DNA of 45,284 bases, taken from positions 947,607 through 992,890 of the forward strand of contig NZ_GL883077.1 in NCBI RefSeq assembly GCF_000204015.1, given 5' to 3'. Under the pieces are notes generated by a model. The model saw only the letters and a program-made list of their open reading frames with translations. It made no database searches and was not told the DNA's origin. This DNA comes from Asticcacaulis biprosthecium C19. Lineage in GTDB: Bacteria > Pseudomonadota > Alphaproteobacteria > Caulobacterales > Caulobacteraceae. This document shows, in pieces, positions 24,087-32,017 of this stretch (positions are counted from its first letter, which is position 1; each line of letters starts with the position of its first letter). Position numbers and translations under genes: made by a program.

Positions 24087-24764
24087 TTACCCGCCGAACA
24101 TCCGCTTTTTCTTGGGCTTATCGTTCTTGGGGGCCTCGGCAGCCGCCTGAGCCGGCGTCTTGGTCAGTTCTTCCAGCGCGATGCCGCCGTCAGCATTGGC
24201 ATCCAGAATGCCGAAGCGCTGTTCGCTGGCGGCAACCCATTCCACATCGGACACTTTGAAATCCAGGTTCGAATCGGCGGCGCGGATGGGCTGGGGCTCG
24301 TCGATCAGGCTGTACTGCGATGCGCCCTGGACCGACTTGACGTAACGGTTCTGAGCCGGATTGTTTTCGATGTCGACCGTCGGGTCAGGCGCGCGGGCAA
24401 AAACCTTGGGCTGACGGATACGCGGATCGACGCGCGTGATTTCCGGCGCGATCTGGGTCTCGTAGCGGGTGTTTTCCGGGCTGTTGACGACGTTGTCCTT
24501 GTTCTGGTCCAGCATGATGAAGAAGGCCATGCTGTCGACCAGGAATTCGTCGTGGCTGATCTTGCCGTCCTTGTCGCCATCGGCCTGAGCGAACCACGTC
24601 GCCTTGGGATAGGCCTCGCTGCCCTTGGCGCGGAAGGGCTGGCCCGCCGGCGAGAAGAAGACGTTCAGGCCGGCCGGCACCAGGGCTTCCTGCGCCATGA
24701 CGTTCTGGGTCGCGGCTGCGCCGGCGGTGAGGGCAAGAAGGACGGTGGCGGCGAAAAAGCGCAT
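24087..24764 (-). CDS. exported EF-hand calcium-binding protein
   Basis: About 225 residues with a signal peptide (MRFFAATVLLALTAGAAATQNVMAQE). Four EF-hand-like loops are visible: DGDKDGKISHDEF (about 64), DQNKDNVVNSPE (about 86), DSNLDFKVSDVEW (about 163) and DANADGGIALEEL (about 189). The first and last are complete; the second ends in E after an N/P-containing loop and the third is atypical. The C-terminus is lysine-rich (KNDKPKKKRMFGG). This is probably a periplasmic Ca2+ binder. ATG 24764 is preferred over the GTG at 24776; neither has a strong ribosome site. Confidence 0.8.
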   Translation of the reverse strand: MRFFAATVLLALTAGAAATQNVMAQEALVPAGLNVFFSPAGQPFRAKGSEAYPKATWFAQADGDKDGKISHDEFLVDSMAFFIMLDQNKDNVVNSPENTRYETQIAPEITRVDPRIRQPKVFARAPDPTVDIENNPAQNRYVKSVQGASQYSLIDEPQPIRAADSNLDFKVSDVEWVAASEQRFGILDANADGGIALEELTKTPAQAAAEAPKNDKPKKKRMFGG

Positions 24765-24871
24765 CTGGCGGCTCACAAAGACAGGGACATATATCGTCTA
24801 CGCGGGCTTTATGGTCAATTTCGGGCGCGCCCGCAACCATGCTGTTGCAAAGCGGCGGGCGCGGTCTGGCT

Positions 24872-25285
24872 TTATTCAAACGTTTTGGCGATCGTGTTGC
24901 GAGCGTAAGGATTGGGTCCGAACCGGTTGGGTCCGCTGTCGCTGCCAGTGCAGAAAAAGACCAGCAGCACTATGCCGCCGAACGGTATGAAGGAAATCAG
25001 CAGCCAGAAACCCGACTTGTTGGTGTCGTGCAGCCTTCGGACGCTGACAGAAATATCCGGCAGCAATATGCCCAGAAAGAAAACTCCCATTAAGAGGCCG
25101 GTGACGCCAGGGACTGATTGCGCGCTATCGCCTCCTATTGCGGCCGCGATCGCGGCCAGCACGATGGCCCCGATGATCGTCAGAAACATAAACAGCCGGA
25201 AGAACCAGAATTCCGAGCGCGACGCCCGGCCTTCGAAATTGACGTAGTTCTTGAAACAGCTTTTGACAGCTTCGCCGAAACCCAT
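24872..25285 (-). CDS. DUF805 family inner-membrane protein
   Basis: A 137-residue DUF805 protein. ATG 25285 is chosen: AAAGGGGC is upstream and MGFGEAVKSCFKNYVNFEGRASRSEFWFF is the family N-terminus. The longer frame adds a cysteine-rich stretch without support. Three to four membrane helices are seen (about 27-52, 60-80, 97-116) with the family marks FEGRASRSEFW and RRLHDTNKSGFW. The function of the family is not known; members are often linked to phage or stress contexts, but nothing here points to a role. Confidence 0.85.
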   Translation of the reverse strand: MGFGEAVKSCFKNYVNFEGRASRSEFWFFRLFMFLTIIGAIVLAAIAAAIGGDSAQSVPGVTGLLMGVFFLGILLPDISVSVRRLHDTNKSGFWLLISFIPFGGIVLLVFFCTGSDSGPNRFGPNPYARNTIAKTFE

Positions 25286-25395
25286 GATCACAGCCCCTTT
25301 GGCTTGAGAATAGGGGCTGCATCCACAGCACGATGCCGTGACGCCTGTCGCCCCGCACCAAAGGTGACACGGTTCAGCGCAGTTTAGAAGTGGCT

Positions 25396-25599
25396 TCAAA
25401 TCTTCCCGTCGAAGAATTCGCGGCGCACCGAAGCCCAGATATATTCCAGGACCAGGAAATAGAAGGCTGTACGGACATAGCGGATGGTGTCGAAATTGGT
25501 GTAGTATTCGACGGCGATGGCGACGGTCAGAACCAGGCTCATGATGCAGCCGGCAATGATCAGGCGCTTGGGTTTCACCAGTTTTTCGACAAGGGTCAT
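25396..25599 (-). CDS. small two-helix membrane protein
   Basis: A 67-residue protein: basic start (MTLVEKLVKPKRL), helix about 13-33 (LIIAGCIMSLVLTVAIAVEYY), helix about 40-57 (VRTAFYFLVLEYIWASV), basic end (RREFFDGKI). No clear ribosome site and no recognised family. It ends 110 bp upstream of the DUF805 start on the same strand and may be co-transcribed with it. Confidence 0.5.
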   Translation of the reverse strand: MTLVEKLVKPKRLIIAGCIMSLVLTVAIAVEYYTNFDTIRYVRTAFYFLVLEYIWASVRREFFDGKI

Positions 25600-25816
25600 C
25601 GACGCGTACTCAGCTAGGACTATAAGGAAGACGTAAGGGAAAGTGTTAACACGGCGCCCTTGTTAAACTCTTAACGGCCCTGATGAACGGTCTCAGGTGT
25701 ACCCCAAACGGGCGAAAATCGCCAGTCACGCTTACGGCTTTTTTATTTCATCCCCGCGATCTGGCGTTCGTCCCCGCGCCCTGGCGCCGTCCGCGGACGA
25801 TTGTCATCGTGGCGGC

Positions 25817-26446
25817 ATGCACAGTCTCAATATCCAAATTCACGTCATCTGCGGCCTCCTGGCGCTCAGCCTCGGCCTGTTTCCCCTCTTGGCGCCCAAG
25901 GGACGCGGCGTCCACCGTGTTTTCGGCTGGCTGTTCGTGGTGGCCGGCACCGGCGTCCTGAGCGCCGCCCTGGCCGGCATCCTGTTCTGGCCGCAGCCGG
26001 GACCGCTGGTCATCGCGACGCTGTCGGCCGGTTACAACTTCACCGGCGGCGTGCGCGCCATGCCGCGGTTCCGCGCAGCGCCCGGCGTCATCGATGCCGT
26101 CCTGGCTGTGGCGGCGCTGGCCGCCTGCGGCTGGCTGATGCTGGCCATGGGGCGCGGCACTGCGTCGTGGCCGCCGGTCCTTGGCTACAGTATCCTGGGT
26201 ATCCTGGCGACGATCGCGGTTTACGATCTCAGTCGTCACCTATGGGCTCAGACCTGGCGCAGGCATGTCCGTGAGATCGACCACGGTCTGAAGATGACCG
26301 GCGCCTATTTCGCCATGATGTCCGCCGGCGCCGGCAGTCTGCTGCGAGAGGGCCAGCCGTGGAGCCAGATTCTGCCCCAGACCGTCGGCACGCTTGTGAT
26401 GATCGTGTTTTTGGTGCTCCATATTCGCAAAGCACGACGAGGATGA
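25817..26446 (+). CDS. multi-pass membrane protein, DUF2306-like
   Basis: A 209-residue integral membrane protein. ATG 25817 starts the hydrophobic part (MHSLNIQIHVICGLLALSLGLF); the open frame upstream is hydrophilic and has no homology-like pattern. There are about seven membrane helices and H-x-x-x-G...KGRGVHRVFGWLFVV, a pattern seen in DUF2306/heme-like membrane families, with conserved histidines (IHV, VHR, EIDHGLKMTGAY) that could hold heme or a quinone. The LytTR gene begins 3 bases after its stop, so they form one operon and probably a signalling pair. Confidence 0.75.
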   Translation: MHSLNIQIHVICGLLALSLGLFPLLAPKGRGVHRVFGWLFVVAGTGVLSAALAGILFWPQPGPLVIATLSAGYNFTGGVRAMPRFRAAPGVIDAVLAVAALAACGWLMLAMGRGTASWPPVLGYSILGILATIAVYDLSRHLWAQTWRRHVREIDHGLKMTGAYFAMMSAGAGSLLREGQPWSQILPQTVGTLVMIVFLVLHIRKARRG

Positions 26447-26449
26447 ATC

Positions 26450-27259
26450 ATGAAGCTGCGGCACTGGCCGGTCTGGATGGGTGTCGTGTTCTGTCTCATG
26501 ACCATCGGATTTGCGTCCATGGCGATCATCGCCATCCGGCGCCAGTCGGGTGTCGATCTGCCGTTGAGCCACGCCGTGCTGTGGCAGGGCCTGATCTACG
26601 GTAGCTGGTGGCCGTTTGCCTGGATTGTCGCGCGCATCGTCGCCCGACTGGGTTTGAAAGCGATCCTGATCGCGGCGCTTAATCCCGCCTGGGCGGTCTA
26701 TGTTGCCGGCCATGCCCTGTTCGCGGCCTGGATCGACCACAGCTTCGGTGCTTCAGGCACGGTGGTGCAGGGCTGGTTGAGCCGGCTGCCGATCGATGTC
26801 CTGATCGCCACGGCGATTACTGCCATGGTGATCGCGGTCGCCACCTGGCGCCTGGCTCAGGCCGAAGCCGCGCGCGCTGCCGAGCTGAACCAGGCCCTGG
26901 ACGCCGCGCGCGCTGCAGCGCCAGGCGGTGAAACGCCGCTTCTGGTCTCGACCGGCAGCAAAAGGGTACCGGTCGGGGCCTCCGAGGTCGAATGGTTCGG
27001 CGCCGCCGCCAACTACGTCGTGGTCAACTGGAATGGCCGTGAGGGCCTGGTGCGCGAGACTCTGACGGCGCTTCTGGAACGGCTGGATCCCGTGGTCTTT
27101 GCCCGGGCGCACCGTTCGGCCGTGGTGAACCTGGCGCGGGTGGCGTCGGCGCGCGCTCTGGACGATGGGAGCTGGGTGCTGACGCTGATCAGCGGCGCCG
27201 AGATCGTGGTCAGCCGCACCTATCGCGACGACATCCTGAAGCGCCTGGGGCGTTCCTGA
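26450..27259 (+). CDS. membrane-anchored LytTR family transcriptional regulator
   Basis: A 269-residue protein with four membrane helices (about 8-30, 42-65, 70-92, 112-132), a short coiled-coil linker (WRLAQAEAARAAELNQALDAARAA) and a C-terminal LytTR DNA-binding domain (about 160-267). Marks: VPVGASEVEWFGAAANYVVV, REGLVRETLTALLERLDPVVFARAHRSAVVNLARV, and VVSRTYRDDILKRL. DNA binding from a membrane-tethered protein implies direct sensing without a phosphorelay. ACGAGGA precedes the ATG. It is the second gene of an operon with a DUF2306-like membrane protein, resembling the known LytTR/membrane-inhibitor pairs. Its stop abuts the stop of the opposite gene. Confidence 0.88.
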   Translation: MKLRHWPVWMGVVFCLMTIGFASMAIIAIRRQSGVDLPLSHAVLWQGLIYGSWWPFAWIVARIVARLGLKAILIAALNPAWAVYVAGHALFAAWIDHSFGASGTVVQGWLSRLPIDVLIATAITAMVIAVATWRLAQAEAARAAELNQALDAARAAAPGGETPLLVSTGSKRVPVGASEVEWFGAAANYVVVNWNGREGLVRETLTALLERLDPVVFARAHRSAVVNLARVASARALDDGSWVLTLISGAEIVVSRTYRDDILKRLGRS

Positions 27260-28564
27260 TTACGCCACTTCGATCTGTGGCCGGCCGGCAACCATCAGCC
27301 GCAGCCGGCCGCGATCCAGGCGCTCCAGCCGGATCGGCGCCGCCTTCTCGTCCAGGCGTTTTTTCAGCAGGATCAGCCGCGTTTCGAGATTGTCCTTCCA
27401 TTCCGGCAGTTTCAGCGCCGGATCGCGGCGGATTTCGCGGTTCGAGAAGACGTCCTGGCCTGTCCCCAGATAGGCCGACACGAAACTGTGCAGCAATCGT
27501 CCCGGCACACCGCGCACGACATAGGCGTCGTCGATAAAGACGCTGTCGTCATAGCCATGGTATTTCACCTGGATCACCGGTCCCTCGCTGGGGACGGCCG
27601 GCCCTGCCGGGGTGGCCACCGCTTGCCGCGCCTGGTGGTCGCTCAATCGCAGTGCCGCCGCCAGATGCACGGCCAGGATCGCCAGGGCGCTTTCGTCCTC
27701 GTGGCGGAAGGCAAAGGCCGTGTCCGATTCGACAAACACAACGCCGGCAAGTTGTCCCTGGCAGATCATGGGTGCGGCCATCTGGCTGAGGGCGTTGCTG
27801 AGACCCGGCAGCGGGATATGGCGCGGATCGGCCTGATGCGCCGCGGCGACGGCCGAGGCATACCTCTGGGATCGGCGCAGGTCGCTGATGCGCAGCGACT
27901 GCCGCGTCGACGCCGCCAGGCCGATCAGGCCGTCACCCACCGCAACTTCGGCGCCGACGCCTTCACGGCCGTAACCGCGATGGGAAATGGCGCTCAGCGT
28001 TCCGTCATTGTCCGGCGTCAGGATAAGGGCCTGCGCCGTACCGAAGACGCCCTCCAGTCCGTCCAGTGCCGCTTCCAGCAAGGCATCGGCGTCGTCCAGC
28101 CTGGCCAGATCCTGACAGGCTTCGGCGACCCGCGCCAGGTCGGCGCGCGGCGGCAGCCGTGGCGGCGTAGCGGTCAGCGGCATCAGCGCTTCGATGGGCG
28201 CCAGGCCGAGCACGCGGTAGATATCGGCGCTTCGCAGCTTCATCATGGCAAGGCGGTCGTTCACTTTCAACAGGGCCGCCATGCGCTCGAACAGCGGACC
28301 TGCCTCCTCGGAGCGGACATAGGCGATGTCCAGTACGTGCTGCTGACCGCTGCGGCCATCGACCACCATCAACTGGGCCGCATTGAGGCGGCGGATATTG
28401 CGTGAGGTTTTCGAGAAAAACTGGTTGGAAAGGGCGACGTGGCCGTCGTCGACATAATGGACGTGCGAGAGGTACGACACATTGGGCATGCCGTTTTCGT
28501 CCAGCGTGGCGATGACCGACGGGACCAGCCCCTCCAGACTGCTGCGGATATCACCCAACCTCAT
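27260..28564 (-). CDS. FMN-binding split-barrel (PNPOx-like) / GAF / winged-helix-like fusion regulator
   Basis: From ATG 28564 (434 residues): an N-terminal pyridoxamine-phosphate-oxidase-like split barrel (about 1-130: VPSVIATLDENGMPNVSYLSHVHYVDDGHVALSNQFFSKTSRNI, typical flavin-binding order); a GAF domain (about 150-325: LEAALDGLEGVFGTAQALILTP, VGDGLIGLAA, GQLAGVVFVES); and a C-terminal segment (about 345-434: DVFSNREIRRDP, DNLETRLILLKKRL, IRLERLDRGRLRL) that looks like a winged-helix output domain. This suggests a flavin- or redox-responsive transcription factor, but no target is proven. Its start overlaps the stop of the upstream frameshifted gene (ATGA), so the pair is one operon, divergent from the hemerythrin-RTX operon. 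Confidence 0.75.
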   Translation of the reverse strand: MRLGDIRSSLEGLVPSVIATLDENGMPNVSYLSHVHYVDDGHVALSNQFFSKTSRNIRRLNAAQLMVVDGRSGQQHVLDIAYVRSEEAGPLFERMAALLKVNDRLAMMKLRSADIYRVLGLAPIEALMPLTATPPRLPPRADLARVAEACQDLARLDDADALLEAALDGLEGVFGTAQALILTPDNDGTLSAISHRGYGREGVGAEVAVGDGLIGLAASTRQSLRISDLRRSQRYASAVAAAHQADPRHIPLPGLSNALSQMAAPMICQGQLAGVVFVESDTAFAFRHEDESALAILAVHLAAALRLSDHQARQAVATPAGPAVPSEGPVIQVKYHGYDDSVFIDDAYVVRGVPGRLLHSFVSAYLGTGQDVFSNREIRRDPALKLPEWKDNLETRLILLKKRLDEKAAPIRLERLDRGRLRLMVAGRPQIEVA

Positions 28565-29027
28565 GTTTCGGAATCCGTCACGGCGCTGCCGGCCTTGGGG
28601 CCTGGCGTTTGGACGAACACGGCTTCCGGTCGATAGCGGACGCATACCAGGCCGGCCAGCGGAAAGGTGTGCGACAGCTGCTCCCGGCTGACGCCCAGGC
28701 CCGTCATCACCTTTAGCATGGCGTCGACATAGAGGCTGGCCCTGGCCTCGCCGTCCGGACCTGCAGGCGCGACGGAGATGACCTGTCCCTTGATCTGGTA
28801 AGAACGGTAGTCAGCCGGCGCGGTAAATGTGGCGGCGATCATCCCTCCCGGCGCCACGGCATCGACTGCGGCGGACCATTGCCGGCTGATCAGCAGTTCG
28901 ACATCGCCGTTGTCGCTACATCGCGCGCCGGCGGAGCGGGCAATGGCGGTGGCGTCCCCCGGCGCACCGCGGCGATGATCATCACCTGGCCTTCGACGTG
29001 GCGGACGATGTCGGATGTCAGCTGCAA
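28561..29027 (-). pseudogene. PNPOx-like FMN split-barrel protein, frameshifted in a G5 run
   Basis: The C-terminal reading frame (28561 to about 28968) encodes GDVELLISRQWSAAVDAV, then IAATFTAPADYRSYQIKG, typical of stand-alone pyridoxamine-phosphate-oxidase-like proteins, but it has no good start. The matching N-terminus, HVEGQVMIIAAVRRG, lies in a different frame that begins at TTG 29027 behind GAGGTGA and stops about 130 bases later. The two join at a run of five G on the minus strand (28956-28960): one more G would restore a single protein of about 155 residues. This could be a true pseudogene, phase variation, programmed slippage or a sequencing error. It lies directly upstream of, and overlaps, the FMN/GAF regulator gene. 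Confidence 0.65.
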
Positions 29028-29161
29028 GAGGTCACCTCGTACCGGCCGCAACCATAGAGCGCCGCTCCCGGATTCGGAAGTGGTCGCGCTTAGGAAAATT
29101 TTAGGAAGCTTAAGGATTCACGCCGCCGTAGAGCCGCCGCCTGAAACCAAGGAGACGATCT

Positions 29162-29746
29162 ATGAACGATATGAGACTGGAAGCGGGTCTGTGCGACCTG
29201 AACGGACGCCACGACCTGTACGGCTTTATCCACAAGGGGCTGCGCAAGGCCCAGGCCGACATGCTGGTACGGCTGGGCAATGAAGACATGATCACCGCGT
29301 CGGGTCGCCAGACCCTGGCCGACCTGCGCCGGCTGCTGGCCCTGGCCGCGCTTCATATCAAACACGAAGAGACCTTCATCCATCCGCACATGGAGGACGC
29401 CGGCCTGCTGGAACGCCAGCACGACCATCACCGCGATACGTTTCAACGCCTGGAAAACCTGATCCGCGGCATCGAAGGCGCGCCGTCGGTCCTGGTGCCC
29501 GCCCATGCCCGCCGCCTGTACCTCGCCTTCGGCCACTATGTGGCGCAGGACCTGCTGCATATGTATGAGGAAGAAACCGTGGCCCAGCCGCATCTGTGGG
29601 CCTCTATGACTGATGCCCAGATCGGCGCCATCGAAGGCGCTATCATGCGTTCGATCAGCCCACAGAACATGGCCGCTTTCATGGATCTGATCGTGCCGGC
29701 CTTGAGTCCCGCCGAACGCGCCACCCTGCCGGTCGCAGAAATCTAA
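29162..29746 (+). CDS. hemerythrin-like domain protein
   Basis: A 194-residue cytoplasmic four-helix protein with many metal-type ligands: H17 and H24 (GRHDLYGFIHKGL), H65, H68, E69, H74, H76 (HIKHEETFIHPHME), H87, H89, H90 (ERQHDHHRDTF) and Y-E-E-E...H (MYEEETVAQPHLW, about 138-149). This is the non-heme diiron pattern of hemerythrin-like proteins that bind O2 or NO or store iron; which one cannot be told by eye. A strong AAGGAG lies 7 bases before the ATG. It is the first gene of an operon with an RTX protein 13 bp downstream. Confidence 0.82.
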   Translation: MNDMRLEAGLCDLNGRHDLYGFIHKGLRKAQADMLVRLGNEDMITASGRQTLADLRRLLALAALHIKHEETFIHPHMEDAGLLERQHDHHRDTFQRLENLIRGIEGAPSVLVPAHARRLYLAFGHYVAQDLLHMYEEETVAQPHLWASMTDAQIGAIEGAIMRSISPQNMAAFMDLIVPALSPAERATLPVAEI

Positions 29747-29759
29747 GGAGGACAAGACG

Positions 29760-31388
29760 ATGATACTTTGGGGAACCGGAGGCCATGATCGCCTCGATGG
29801 AAGCGGCGACAGCGACCAAATTCTCGGCGTTGCCGGCCACGATACACTGAATGGCGGCAGTGCCGATGACACGATCGACGGCGGCACGGGCAATGATGTC
29901 CTGAGCGGCGGCGACGGCCACGATGCCATGGAGGGGGGCACCGGCCATGACCGGTTGGACGGCGGCGGCGGCACCGACGTCCTGATCGGCAGTACCGGCA
30001 ACGACACCTTGAACGGCGGTGACGGCGAAGACTATCTCTGCGCCGGCTTTGACGGCGACCGCGTCATGACCAACTGGGGTGTCGATCAACTGGACGGTGG
30101 TGCGGGGCTGGATACCGCCGTTCTGTTCCGCGGCGCGGCAACAGCGTCCATCCGCTTCGACCTGCGCGATACATCGCTGACGCAGTATCTGGATAACGGC
30201 ACCGGCGTCGTCCGTGTCGAATCGGTGTCGCTGTTCAGTGGTCGCGGCGCCGATATCCTGACCGGCGGGGTGCGCAGCGACACCTTTTTTGGTGGCGCCG
30301 GTAACGACACGCTCGACGGTTGGCATGAGGGCGACTTGCTGATTGGCGAAGCCGGCAATGATCTGATCCTCGGTGGCAACGGCGACGACCGCCTGGCCGG
30401 CGGCCTGGGTCATGACAGCCTCACTGGCGGCACGCAGAATGACACCCTCAGCGGCGATACCGGCGAGGATGTGCTGACCGGTGGCGCGGGCGACGACGTG
30501 ATCGACGGCGGCTCCGGACTCGATACCGCCGTCTACAGCGGCAACAAGGCCGACTACGACATCTTCCGCATCGATGACGGTGTCGTGCTGCGCGACCTTC
30601 GCCCGAATGGCGACGGTACCGACACCCTGGTTCTGGTCGACCGGCTGGCCTTTGCCGACGGCACCGTGACAATGGCGCACATGCTGTCGCGTGGCCGCGC
30701 CCCCGTGGCGCAGAGCGACGTCGTGACGGTATCCGAAGACGGCGTCGGCAAGGTCAATGTCCTGGCCAATGACCGCGATGATGATGGCGATGCCCTGTCC
30801 GTGGTTTCGGTCACCTCAGCTAACCCCAACCTGTCCCTGGCCTTTAGCCGGACGGGTCAGGTCACGGTGACGCCCGGCGTTGCTTATCAGGCCCTGGGTG
30901 CCGGCCAAAGCGTCGTCACCGCCGCCGACGTGGTGGTCCGCGACCCCTATGGCAATACCAGCCACTCGACCCTGTCGGTTACCATCACCGGTGCCAATGA
31001 CGCGCCTACCGCGGTCAATGACGTTTACACCATCGGCGAAGACGGAGTGCTGACGGGCATCGATGTCACCCTCAACGACCACGACCCGGATGCCAATGCC
31101 CATTTGTTCGTTTTTGGTCTCAACGTCGGTTCCACCCTCGGCGCCGTGACGATCCTTGACGACGGTACCCTGTCCTATGATCCCGGCCGCGCCTTCCAGT
31201 ACCTGGCGGCGGGCGAGACGGCGACCGACAGCTTCACCTACGAGCTCAGCGACGGCTTCGGTGGCCATGCCACGGCATCGATAACGGTCAACATTGTCGG
31301 GACCGACGAGCCAGTCGGGGGGCATGGCGAGCACGTCATGGCCCAAACAGCTTACACGGCCGGCTGGGACATGGTCATTTATGGATAA
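29760..31388 (+). CDS. RTX calcium-binding protein with two cadherin/VCBS-like domains
   Basis: A 542-residue protein without an N-terminal signal, as expected for type I secretion. Residues about 4-100 and 165-260 are glycine/aspartate RTX nonapeptides (GGTGNDVLS, GGDGHDAME, GGAGNDTLD and others) that fold on Ca2+. About 260-310 is the usual post-RTX segment (YSGNKADYDIFRIDDG ... LAFADGTV). Two cadherin/VCBS-like repeats follow: SDVVTVSEDGVGKVNVLANDRDDDGDALSV and NDVYTIGEDGVLTGIDVTLNDHDPDAN. The strong AAGGAGG before the ATG sits in the 13-bp gap after hemerythrin. No hlyB/hlyD/tolC genes are nearby. The RTX block sits at the N-terminus, not the usual C-terminus, and the chain ends soon after repeat two. 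Confidence 0.88.
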   Translation: MILWGTGGHDRLDGSGDSDQILGVAGHDTLNGGSADDTIDGGTGNDVLSGGDGHDAMEGGTGHDRLDGGGGTDVLIGSTGNDTLNGGDGEDYLCAGFDGDRVMTNWGVDQLDGGAGLDTAVLFRGAATASIRFDLRDTSLTQYLDNGTGVVRVESVSLFSGRGADILTGGVRSDTFFGGAGNDTLDGWHEGDLLIGEAGNDLILGGNGDDRLAGGLGHDSLTGGTQNDTLSGDTGEDVLTGGAGDDVIDGGSGLDTAVYSGNKADYDIFRIDDGVVLRDLRPNGDGTDTLVLVDRLAFADGTVTMAHMLSRGRAPVAQSDVVTVSEDGVGKVNVLANDRDDDGDALSVVSVTSANPNLSLAFSRTGQVTVTPGVAYQALGAGQSVVTAADVVVRDPYGNTSHSTLSVTITGANDAPTAVNDVYTIGEDGVLTGIDVTLNDHDPDANAHLFVFGLNVGSTLGAVTILDDGTLSYDPGRAFQYLAAGETATDSFTYELSDGFGGHATASITVNIVGTDEPVGGHGEHVMAQTAYTAGWDMVIYG

Positions 31389-31395
31389 GGTGAAA

Positions 31396-31929
31396 ATGCC
31401 TATGAAACCCGGCCGGTGTGCGGCCCTGGCAGCTGCCGTGATGTTGGCTCTGTCGCCTGTTGCCGTGCAGGCTCAGGACAATAGCGCGGCCATGACCGAG
31501 GTCGTGCGTCAACTGCGTGAAACGGCGACCAAGATGGCAGGTCAGCTCCCGCCCGAGGACATCGCTGAGATGCGCCGTTCGGCAGACGAAATGGAGCATC
31601 AGATCAAGGCTGGCGCGTTCAACACCGTCGCGCCGGCGGATGATCCCAACGACGTGACTGGCCGGTTGATGCGTGAGCATGGCGGCATCGTCGACTGGCT
31701 GGAGAACGAGACAGCCTGTGCCGGCTACAGTTGGGAAACCTGGAAGACCTACCGGCTGGATACCGGTGACCGTGATGCCGAACGCGACGTCCTGTGCCAG
31801 AAGGCCTATGCCCATTATGAGCGCTATTTCTACCTGGCGCGCGATGGCAAGACGGCGCCGGCGCGGGTCGAACTGGAGGCCTACGATGCCGCGGCCCATG
31901 CCGCCGTTGATTTCTACAAGAGGCGCTGA
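31396..31929 (+). CDS. small exported protein of unknown function
   Basis: About 177 residues with a signal peptide (MKPGRCAALAAAVMLALSPVAVQAQ). AAGGTGA lies 4 bases before ATG 31396 and 10 before ATG 31402; either start is possible. The mature part is helical and charged with two cysteines (NETACAGYSWE and DVLCQKAY). No family is recognised. It follows the RTX gene by 7 bp on the same strand, so it is likely the third gene of the hemerythrin-RTX operon. The following 88 bp (31930-32017) hold a small ACGC/GCGT hairpin and a lone repeat-like arm (TTTAACCACGGATGACACG). Confidence 0.65.
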   Translation: MPMKPGRCAALAAAVMLALSPVAVQAQDNSAAMTEVVRQLRETATKMAGQLPPEDIAEMRRSADEMEHQIKAGAFNTVAPADDPNDVTGRLMREHGGIVDWLENETACAGYSWETWKTYRLDTGDRDAERDVLCQKAYAHYERYFYLARDGKTAPARVELEAYDAAAHAAVDFYKRR

Positions 31930-32017
31930 ACAACACGCGCCGTCATCGGGGCGTGGGCAAAGAGGTTTAACCACGGATGACACGCCCTACCTGGCGTCCC
32001 ATGCCGGAGTTCAACAC

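Noticed and set aside
29679..30680. 333-codon minus-strand frame opposite the RTX gene
   Set aside because: The repeat character comes from the RTX repeats read backwards; no ribosome site or family marks.
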